Origin: UMGS1883 sp045636425
GTDB lineage: Bacteria > Bacillota > Clostridia > UMGS1883
Assembly (NCBI GenBank): GCA_045636425.1
Contig: JAZTXM010000005.1
Coordinates: 1-64,000 of the forward strand
Length of the DNA stretch: 64,000 bases
Direction of reading: 5' to 3'
Position numbers and translations under genes: made by a program. The notes under the pieces were generated by a model that ran no database searches, was not told where the DNA came from, and saw only the letters and a list, made by a program, of their open reading frames with translations. Numbering within the stretch: the first letter of the stretch is position 1; each line of letters starts with the position of its first letter. This document shows positions 57,789 to 64,000 of this stretch, piece after piece.

Positions 57789-58494
57789 TCTTACGGAGCC
57801 TCCTTTCGAGAATATTCACAAGCTTGGTAAAGAACATAACCAGAACAAGATAGATAACCGCTACGGCAACAAGCGGCATAAAAGGAGAATACGTAGCCGC
57901 ACGAATAATATTTCCGCCCATAGTAAGGTCGCGGATGGTAACGTAACCTGCAACGGAGGTTTCCTTGAGCAAAACTATGAACTCATTTGCCAAAGCGGGC
58001 AATATATTCTTGAAAGCCTGGGGGATTATTATATACCACATTGTGGCTTTATAGTCTAAACCGAGGCTTCTGCCTGCTTCAAACTGCCCCGGGTCTATTG
58101 ACATAATACCCGAACGAACAATTTCTGCAACGTAGGCTCCTGAATTTATGCCGAAGGCTAAAATCGCTATCATAAGACTGTTTCTTGAGGAAGCAAAAAT
58201 GATATAGTACATTATCATCAACTGTACTACTACAGGCGTTCCTCTGATAACGGTGAGGTATATTTTGCAGATGATGTTAAGAATCCATAAAAGAAATTTC
58301 TTCATGCCTTTTCGCATTTCAGATGCGTTTTTGTCGTAAGTGGATCTGATCACGGCGACAAGAACACCAAGAAACACACCTATTATCAACGAAGCGAATG
58401 TGATGACAAGTGTGTTTTTTAAACCCGAGGTAATAAATTTCCAGCGGTTTTCATCAACAAAATTCAATATAAATTCTTCTTTGAAGTTTTCCAT
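57778..58494 (-). CDS. Polar amino-acid ABC transporter, permease
   Basis: 238 residues, about five membrane segments, starting near LKNTLVITFASLIIGVFLGVL. The HisM/GlnP-type signature is seen in TVIRGTPVVVQLMIMYYIIF and EIVRSGIMSIDPGQFEAGRSLGLDYKATMWYIIIPQAFKNILPAL, the EAA loop that contacts the ATPase. It stands between the binding protein and the ATPase genes, behind a hairpin that probably lowers its expression relative to the binding protein. Confidence 0.93.
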   Translation of the reverse strand: MENFKEEFILNFVDENRWKFITSGLKNTLVITFASLIIGVFLGVLVAVIRSTYDKNASEMRKGMKKFLLWILNIICKIYLTVIRGTPVVVQLMIMYYIIFASSRNSLMIAILAFGINSGAYVAEIVRSGIMSIDPGQFEAGRSLGLDYKATMWYIIIPQAFKNILPALANEFIVLLKETSVAGYVTIRDLTMGGNIIRAATYSPFMPLVAVAVIYLVLVMFFTKLVNILERRLRKSER

Positions 58495-58512
58495 AAAATC
58501 ACCTTATCTGTA

Positions 58513-58552
58513 AAACAAAAATAGAGGCGGCTAAGCGCCTCTGTTTTTGTTT
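58513..58552 (-). terminator. Intra-operon hairpin (partial terminator) after the binding-protein gene
   Basis: The stem AGAGGCG/CGCCTCT is extended by AAACAAAAA facing TTTTTGTTT. Read on the minus strand it is followed by ATTTTTGTTTT. It lies between the binding protein and permease, where such attenuators keep binding protein in excess. Confidence 0.75.
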
Positions 58553-58563
58553 ATCGAAATTTA

Positions 58564-59358
58564 TTATTTGTTGTTTGCTTCAACGTAGGCCTTTGCAGGT
58601 TCATTATCGATGATAACACAGTCAACCTTGCCTGCGATGAGTGCCTGTACAGCTTCGTTACCGGATGTATATTTCATTACACGATCTGCGCCGAAGTCAC
58701 CCTCAGCGTAGATGTCACCGGTTGTACCCTTCTGAGTACCGATGAGATAGTCTGCACCCTCTGCGAAGAGGTCGTCAACGCTCTTAATCTTGCTTCCTTC
58801 GGGAACGATGATTGACTGAATACCTGTAGCATAGCTGTCAGAGAAGTTAATGCTCTTAAGTCTGTCTTCTGTAACAGTCATACCAGCCATACCGAAATCA
58901 GACTTGCCTGTCTGTACTGCTGTAATGATGGAATCAAATTCCATATCATCTATAACAAGCTTCATATCAAGCTTATCTGCAATAGCAGCTGCAAATTCCG
59001 CATCAATACCTACGATTACTTCGTTTTCATAGTATTCGTAGGGAGGGAACTGTGCATTTGTAGCCATATGTATCTCAGCCTTACCTTCTGCTTCCTGCTG
59101 GAACTTAAGGTCATGAGCTACACCGGAAATGTACTTGTCGATGATAGCCTGCTTTGTTCCGTCTGCTTCAAGCTCGCTAAGTGCGGCATTGATCTTGTCA
59201 AGAAGGTCTGTGTTTTCTTTTGCAACGCAGATTGCGTAATCTTCTACTGCATATTCTGTGTCAAGGATTGTAAGCTTAACATCTTTTTTTCCTCCGCAAG
59301 CGGCAAATGCAGATACGCAAAGTGCAAGCATGAGTATAATTGTAAGTATTCTTTTCAT
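58564..59358 (-). CDS. Polar amino-acid ABC transporter, substrate-binding lipoprotein
   Basis: 264 residues. The signal peptide MKRILTIILMLALCVSAFA is followed by the lipobox cysteine (SAFAAC), so it is anchored to the outer face of the membrane. The mature part is a family 3 solute-binding protein: FPPYEYYENEVIVGIDAEFAAAIADKLDMKLVIDDMEFDSIITAVQTGKSDFGMAGMTVTEDRLKSINFSDSY is textbook. An unusual N-terminal segment of about 60 residues (TILDTEYAVEDYAICVAKENTDLLDKINAAL) looks like a duplicated or leading half-domain. GGAGGAAA precedes the ATG. Confidence 0.92.
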   Translation of the reverse strand: MKRILTIILMLALCVSAFAACGGKKDVKLTILDTEYAVEDYAICVAKENTDLLDKINAALSELEADGTKQAIIDKYISGVAHDLKFQQEAEGKAEIHMATNAQFPPYEYYENEVIVGIDAEFAAAIADKLDMKLVIDDMEFDSIITAVQTGKSDFGMAGMTVTEDRLKSINFSDSYATGIQSIIVPEGSKIKSVDDLFAEGADYLIGTQKGTTGDIYAEGDFGADRVMKYTSGNEAVQALIAGKVDCVIIDNEPAKAYVEANNK

Positions 59359-59391
59359 GATTTTTCCTCCAATATTATAGAATTCACTTTA

Positions 59392-59420
59392 ATTATAATG
59401 ACAAATGTATAAATTTGCAA
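59392..59420 (-). promoter_or_regulatory. Promoter of the amino-acid ABC operon
   Basis: On the minus strand TTGCAA (59415-59420), 17 bases, TATAAT (59392-59397). Confidence 0.75.
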
Positions 59421-59453
59421 GTGTTTTTTGTAAATATACAAAAAACTTAGCCT

Positions 59454-60257
59454 TTATTTCTTCAATTTAAGCGTTTTTTCGTATGCTTTTATGACTGCAT
59501 TCATTGCATTTGCCCTGAAACCGCCGTCCTCAAGTGCACGCACGCCCTCAATGGTTGTTCCGCCGGGGGAGCAGACATTATCTTTAAGCTCGGCGGGGTG
59601 CTTGCCGCTTTCAATAACCATCTGTGCCGCACCCAAAACCGTGTTTGCCGCATAGGAAAGTGCCTTATCCCTGGGAAGTCCACAGTCTACGGCTCCGTCT
59701 GCAAGTGCCTCAATGAAAAGGTATACAAAGGCAGGACCGCATCCCGAAAGTGCACTTGCCGCATCAATAAGCTTTTCGTCAATATTGTCCGTAATACCTG
59801 CAAGGGAGAAAATTTCGCAAAATTCCTTTTCCTCATCTTTTGTGATTTTATCGTCCAATGAATAGAGAATCACACCCTTTCCCACAGCTGCGGGGGTATT
59901 GGGCATAATGCGGATAACGGGGACCTCAGTTCCGAAAGCCTCCTTAATTGCACCGATGCTGATGCCTGCAGCCATGGAAACCACAATAAAGCGGTCGGTG
60001 CGGCTCTTTAATACGGGGGCAATTTCCGAAATTGTATTGAATATAACCTGAGGCTTAACCCCCAAGAAAATATATTTGCAGTTTTTCGCAATATCCTCAT
60101 TGGAGGATTTGTTTGCACCTGTTTCACGGCTTAATGCAATTGCCTTTTCTTCTAAAAAGTCAGAAAGGTAAACCCTTTCACCGCCTATTGCCTTTGCCGC
60201 CGCACTTGCCAGTGCACCGCCCATGTTTCCGCAGCCTATAAAACCTGCAGTGTACAT
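59454..60257 (-). CDS. proC: Pyrroline-5-carboxylate reductase
   Basis: 267 residues. NAD(P)-binding GFIGCGNMGGALA at the start, the conserved RIMPNTPAAVGKG near 120 and the C-terminal CSPGGTTIEGVRALEDGGFRANAMNAV identify the last step of proline synthesis. The start at 60257 follows AAGGAGG by about ten bases; a TTG at 60266 would be too near. It is the last gene of proB-proA-proC, 15 bases after proA. Confidence 0.95.
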   Translation of the reverse strand: MYTAGFIGCGNMGGALASAAAKAIGGERVYLSDFLEEKAIALSRETGANKSSNEDIAKNCKYIFLGVKPQVIFNTISEIAPVLKSRTDRFIVVSMAAGISIGAIKEAFGTEVPVIRIMPNTPAAVGKGVILYSLDDKITKDEEKEFCEIFSLAGITDNIDEKLIDAASALSGCGPAFVYLFIEALADGAVDCGLPRDKALSYAANTVLGAAQMVIESGKHPAELKDNVCSPGGTTIEGVRALEDGGFRANAMNAVIKAYEKTLKLKK

Positions 60258-60272
60258 ATTAATCAAACCTCC

Positions 60273-61529
60273 TTATCTTACCTGTCCGTTACCTTTTATA
60301 ATATATTTGTAGGCATTAAGCTCTCTTAGCCCCATCGGACCTCTTGCGTGAAGCTTCTGGGTGGAAATTCCCATTTCACAGCCAAGTCCGAATTCGCCGC
60401 CGTCGGTAAAACGGGTGGAGGCATTCACATAAACGGAGGAGCTGTCAACCGCCGCGGTAAAGATTTTGGCGTTTTCCTCGTTTTTTGTGATAATGCTTTC
60501 ACTGTGCCCGGTGGAATGAAGAGCAATATGCTCTATGGCACTTGTCACGTCCTCCGTCACGCTTACGGCTAAGATGTAGTCAAGAAACTCCGTGTCAAAA
60601 TCTTCGGGAGAAGCTTTTTTCGTGCCTAAAATCTCATAAGCCCTTTCATCACAGCGAAGCTCCACGGGTGTAAGTCCGCTTTTTTCGCGGTTATCAAAGA
60701 GTCTCTCTTTTACAAGAGGGAGAAAATCCTTTGCAATATTTTTATGCACAAGCAGACTTTCCGCCGCATTGCATACGGAGGGGCGGCTCGTTTTTGCATT
60801 TTCAATTATATTTAGTGCCATTTCAAAGTCGGCACTTTCATCAACAAAGATATGGCAAATCCCCGTTCCTGTCTGAATACAGGGAACCTTTGCGTTTTCA
60901 AGGCAGGCATTGATAAGTCCCGCACCGCCTCTGGGAATAAGCAAATCCACATATCCCACAGCCGTCATAAGCTCTGTTGCGCTTTGGCGTGTGGTGTCGG
61001 AAATAAGATTTATCAGATTTTCCGAAAGATTGCACTCTGAAAGAGCCTCTCTCAGTGCATCTACGATTGCCTTTGCACTGTTATATGCTTCCTTTCCGCC
61101 TCGAAGCACGCACACATTTCCGCTTTTAAGGGAAAGTGCCGCCGCATCGCTTGTTACATTGGGGCGGCTTTCGTAAATTATTGCCGTAACGCCGATGGGA
61201 ACGGAGGTTTTTTCGATTGCAAGTCCGTTTTCACGCTCTACCCTTTCCAGAACCTGCCCTACAGGGTCGGGGAGTGAAGCCACGTCGCGGATTCCCTGTG
61301 CCATGGCGGCAATTCTTTCCTTGGAAAGGGAAAGGCGGTCAATCATTACATCAGAAATTATTCCCTTTGCCTTTTCTACGTCAACACTGTTTGCAGAAAG
61401 GATTTTATCGGTATGCTCAATAAGCTTATCCGCCATGCAAAGAAGAGCGGCATTTTTTGTATCTGTATCAAGAAGCATTGCAGAAAGCTTTGCCCTCTTG
61501 GCATTTTCAAGTATTTGTTTTGTTGTCAT
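60273..61529 (-). CDS. proA: Gamma-glutamyl phosphate reductase
   Basis: 418 residues of the aldehyde dehydrogenase fold. It reduces glutamyl 5-phosphate, the second step of proline synthesis. The catalytic Cys is in SVCNAAESLLVH, and the typical LIPRGGAGLI, FGLGCEMGISTQKLHARGPMGLREL and DSSSVYVNASTRFTDGGEFG blocks are present. It starts 2 bases after proB ends, so the pair is translated together. Confidence 0.95.
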   Translation of the reverse strand: MTTKQILENAKRAKLSAMLLDTDTKNAALLCMADKLIEHTDKILSANSVDVEKAKGIISDVMIDRLSLSKERIAAMAQGIRDVASLPDPVGQVLERVERENGLAIEKTSVPIGVTAIIYESRPNVTSDAAALSLKSGNVCVLRGGKEAYNSAKAIVDALREALSECNLSENLINLISDTTRQSATELMTAVGYVDLLIPRGGAGLINACLENAKVPCIQTGTGICHIFVDESADFEMALNIIENAKTSRPSVCNAAESLLVHKNIAKDFLPLVKERLFDNREKSGLTPVELRCDERAYEILGTKKASPEDFDTEFLDYILAVSVTEDVTSAIEHIALHSTGHSESIITKNEENAKIFTAAVDSSSVYVNASTRFTDGGEFGLGCEMGISTQKLHARGPMGLRELNAYKYIIKGNGQVR

Positions 61530-61531
61530 AT

Positions 61532-62314
61532 TTATCTTTCACCTTGCTTAATAAATCTTGTTCCTATGCTTTTTCCCTCTGCTATATCGTAGAGAACATA
61601 GGGGTTTGAGCCGTTTGTAATAATCATATCTATTCCGCTTTCGGTGCAGATTTGTGCCGCACGGATTTTGGTAGCCATGCCGCCTGTTCCCAGATCGCTT
61701 CCCTTACCGCCTGCCATGGCGATAATTGCGGGCGTGATAGCACAAACCTCGGAAAGAAGCTCGGCATCGGGGGTAGTATGGGGGTCGGCGGTATAAAGTC
61801 CGTCAATATCCGAAAGGAGTACCAAAAGGTCAGCATCACAGCTGCGGGCAACAAGGGCGCTTAATGTATCATTGTCTCCCACCGAGATTTCCTCGGTTGC
61901 CACTGTGTCATTTTCATTTATAATCGGAAGTGCGCCAAGCTCCAAAAGACGAAGGACGGTATTGCGGAAGTTTTCGCCCCGTTCGCTTCTTGTACTTTCG
62001 GAAATGTCGGGCGAAGTGATAAGAAGCTGTGCCACGGTGTGGTTATATTCAGAGAAAAGCTTGTCGTATGTATACATCAGCTCGCACTGACCGACTGCCG
62101 CCGCCGCCTGCTTTGTGGGCATATCCTCGGGGCGTTTTCCCAAGGACAGCTTACCCACGCCCATGCCGATAGCACCCGAGGAAACAAGGATTATCTCATT
62201 CCCTGCATTTTTAAGGTCGCTTATAACCTTACATAAATCCTCCACGTGGCGGATATTAAGATGCCCTGTGCTGTGGGCAAGAGTAGATGTTCCGACTTTT
62301 ATCGCTATACGCAT
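61532..62314 (-). CDS. proB: Glutamate 5-kinase without PUA domain
   Basis: 260 residues: only the amino-acid kinase domain (IAIKVGTSTLAHSTGHLN, LVSSGAIGMGVGKL, INENDTVATEEISVGDNDTLSALVA, GTGGMATKIRAAQIC). The C-terminal PUA domain of the ~367-residue E. coli enzyme is absent, as in a number of Clostridia. It is normally the feedback-controlled step of proline synthesis. The start at 62314 has AAAGGA nine bases upstream; the ATG at 62323 is directly adjacent to it. It overlaps no gene but follows dusB by 13 bases. Confidence 0.93.
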   Translation of the reverse strand: MRIAIKVGTSTLAHSTGHLNIRHVEDLCKVISDLKNAGNEIILVSSGAIGMGVGKLSLGKRPEDMPTKQAAAAVGQCELMYTYDKLFSEYNHTVAQLLITSPDISESTRSERGENFRNTVLRLLELGALPIINENDTVATEEISVGDNDTLSALVARSCDADLLVLLSDIDGLYTADPHTTPDAELLSEVCAITPAIIAMAGGKGSDLGTGGMATKIRAAQICTESGIDMIITNGSNPYVLYDIAEGKSIGTRFIKQGER

Positions 62315-62327
62315 TTTAATCATTCCT

Positions 62328-63275
62328 TTACAAAAGCTCCCGCAGAATACTGCTCATCTCATCAAGGCGGGTAGCTGTATTAATCTTATTACGGAGCTGT
62401 GCTGCACCGCTAAGCCCTTTTATATACCAGGAGGCGTGCTTTCTTGCCTCTAAAATACCGCGGTGTTCTCCCTTAAGGGAACAAAGCAGAGTGATATGCT
62501 CAATAGCCATGGAAATTCTTTCTTCGGGAGTGGGGTCGGTTTCCACCTGTCCGCCCTCCAATAGCTCGATTATCTGCCTGAAAATCCACGGGTTTCCCTG
62601 ACTGCCCCTGCCAATCATAACGGCGGACGCACCTGTTTCCGAGAGCATGCTTTTTGCGTCCTCGGCAGAAAATATGTCGCCGTTTGCAATGACGGGGATT
62701 GTTACCGCTTCGCACACCTTGCGGATAACGCTCCTGTCGGCTTTTCCGCTGTAATACTGCTCACGCGTTCTTCCGTGAACGGTCACAGCCGCCGCCCCGC
62801 AGTTTTGGGCAATACGAGCAAGCTCCACGGCGTTTATATGCTCGCTGTCCCAGCCGCTTCGCATTTTTACTGTGACGGGCTTTGTAGCCTTGTCGCACAC
62901 GGAGCCGATTATTTTTTCCGCTTTGTCAAGGTCACGCATGAGGGCGCTTCCCTCGCCGTTGCCTGCAATTTTTGGTGCAGGACAGCCCATGTTAATATCG
63001 GTGAAAAGTCCGTGCTTTTCTACTTCGCACACGGCAGATGCCATAATAGCGGCATCACTTCCGAAAAGCTGTACCGCCGTGGGAAGATTATCCGTCTGCA
63101 TAAGAGCGTTTGTCTTTTTGTCGGAAAAAGAAAGTGCCTTTGCACTGACCATTTCCGTGTATGAAAGCCCTGCCCCGAAGCGGTCGCATATAATTCGGAA
63201 CGCAAGATCCGTCACCCCTGCCATGGGGGCGAGGAAAATATTATTTTTTAAAGATACATTTCCTATTTTCATCAT
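62328..63275 (-). CDS. tRNA-dihydrouridine synthase (DusB type)
   Basis: 315-residue flavoprotein. It reduces specific uridines in the tRNA D loop. FLAPMAGVTDLAFR at the start, the catalytic Cys in NMGCPAPKIAGNGEGSALM, VKMRSGWD, TVHGRTREQYYSGKAD and GRGSQGNPWIF are the family marks. The start overlaps the preceding PTS-like gene (ATGA), and proB follows by 13 bases, so the four minus-strand genes may form one transcript with the PTS-like gene in front. Confidence 0.93.
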   Translation of the reverse strand: MMKIGNVSLKNNIFLAPMAGVTDLAFRIICDRFGAGLSYTEMVSAKALSFSDKKTNALMQTDNLPTAVQLFGSDAAIMASAVCEVEKHGLFTDINMGCPAPKIAGNGEGSALMRDLDKAEKIIGSVCDKATKPVTVKMRSGWDSEHINAVELARIAQNCGAAAVTVHGRTREQYYSGKADRSVIRKVCEAVTIPVIANGDIFSAEDAKSMLSETGASAVMIGRGSQGNPWIFRQIIELLEGGQVETDPTPEERISMAIEHITLLCSLKGEHRGILEARKHASWYIKGLSGAAQLRNKINTATRLDEMSSILRELL

Positions 63276-64000
63276 AAATTAAGCTTCATATCGCCCTGCC
63301 TGATAATACCGAGCTTCCGCATACCTTCGGAAATCACAAGGGAAATTATTGCAGGGAAGATAAAATACATCAGAATATTATATAAAAGTGCGGTTAAGGG
63401 ATTCATGTAAGAAGACATTACTTCAAAACTGGATATAGGACCTACGAGACCTGCCGTACCCATACCGCTACCCACGGGGTTACTCTGCATTTTGAATACT
63501 ATTGTGGAAATGGGGCCAAGCACCGCACTTGTAAATATGGAAGGAATCCATATCTGCGGATGCCTCACAATATTGGGAATCTGGAGCATGCTTGTACCTA
63601 ATCCCTGTGCAAAAAGACCTCCTACCTTGTTTTCCCTGTAACTGCACACGGCAAAGCCAATCATGTTGGCACAGCAGCCAACCGTTGCCGCACCTGCCGC
63701 AAGGCCGCTTAACTTAAGTGCAACGCCGATTGCCGCGGAGCTTATAGGGAGAGTGAGGAACATTCCCATAAGAACGCTGACTACAATGCCCATTACGAAG
63801 GGATTCTGTTCAACGCCCCAGTTTACCATTCCGCCAAGGTCTGCCATGAATTCCGAAATGGGTGGTCCTGCAAGAAGTCCGATCGTCGCACCCGAAACAA
63901 TGCAACAAACGGGAGTTACGATTATGTCAACTTTGGTTTTACCGCTTACAAGCTTTCCTACAAGAATTGCAGTATATGCCGCCAGAAATGCACCTACCGG
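63272..64000 (-). CDS. PTS IIC-like membrane protein (PTS_EIIC_2 family), 5' end beyond the window
   Basis: 242 residues are visible and the frame is open to the right edge without a stop, so the N-terminal part is missing. At least six hydrophobic segments are present. Conserved blocks include GKTKVDIIVTPVCCIVSGATIGLLAGPPI, QNPFVMGIVVSVLMGMFLTLPISSAAI and GSGMGTAGLVGPISSFEVM. I recognise the sequence as the EIIC-like family related to PTS sugar permeases that usually lacks neighbouring EIIA and EIIB; none is seen here. The substrate is unknown. Confidence 0.75.
   Translation of the reverse strand, partial: PVGAFLAAYTAILVGKLVSGKTKVDIIVTPVCCIVSGATIGLLAGPPISEFMADLGGMVNWGVEQNPFVMGIVVSVLMGMFLTLPISSAAIGVALKLSGLAAGAATVGCCANMIGFAVCSYRENKVGGLFAQGLGTSMLQIPNIVRHPQIWIPSIFTSAVLGPISTIVFKMQSNPVGSGMGTAGLVGPISSFEVMSSYMNPLTALLYNILMYFIFPAIISLVISEGMRKLGIIRQGDMKLNL

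Overview
The window is a piece of a low-to-moderate GC Firmicute chromosome that contains the replication origin. Its owner is probably a spore-forming anaerobe of class Clostridia. The case rests on the gene order rpmH-rnpA-yidD-yidC-jag-mnmE-mnmG-rsmG-noc-parA-parB-serS to the right of the origin and dnaA-dnaN-yaaA-recF-remB-gyrB-gyrA to the left. It is supported by three perfect parS sites, sporulation and germination genes (bofA, ytvI, ypeB), a Gram-positive LexA box on recA, a CIRCE element and a T-box, and S-layer-homology (SLH) anchored proteins. Many genes start with TTG or GTG behind strong AAGGAG-type ribosome sites.

Layout. 1-320: leader and tandem promoters of an rRNA operon that leaves the window to the left. 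320-4193: small clostridial genes, a YfcE-like phosphoesterase, bofA, a DUF5662 gene and an ECF sigma/anti-sigma pair. 4223-13869: a cobalamin-riboswitch operon encoding a giant SLH surface protein with a transcobalamin-like (DUF4430) domain, a secreted alpha/alpha-toroid protein, a second anchored DUF4430 protein, and an energy-coupling-factor (ECF) transporter whose two ATPases and substrate-binding membrane unit are fused. 13870-14653: tRNA-Arg(CCG), a Cys-rich peptide and a divergent XRE regulator with paired operators. 14680-19752: a ParC-like topoisomerase subunit, then cysteine desulfurase, thiI and a CinA C-terminal amidase. 19763-24392: LexA-controlled recA, a non-coding stretch dense in inverted repeats, T-box-controlled thrS and a small SLH protein. 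24568-28573: CIRCE-controlled htpG, ttcA, rplM-rpsI. 28618-30490: a small accessory islet with a truncated AlbA/RecG-like gene and rhuM. 30644-33351: two membrane proteins and aroF. 33355-53138: the origin region. 53149-64000: ytvI, apgM, ypeB, a polar amino-acid ABC transporter, proC-proA-proB, dusB and a PTS IIC-like gene cut by the right edge.

How the genes fit together. The origin machinery (DnaA, clamp, RecF, gyrase) and the segregation machinery (ParA, ParB, Noc-like protein, parS) sit around one AT-rich origin. Its repeats are CTGTTAA-type sequences rather than the classical DnaA box, and DnaA carries an unusual residue in its base-recognition helix. The 4.2-13.9 kb operon looks like a complete surface capture and import system for a corrinoid: a B12 riboswitch, two beta-domain proteins, an alpha-toroid protein and an ECF importer. 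It resembles the two domains of animal intrinsic factor and transcobalamin divided among separate bacterial surface proteins. That operon and the origin box/DnaA combination are the most interesting points. All functional statements are from reading the sequence; no database search was run.
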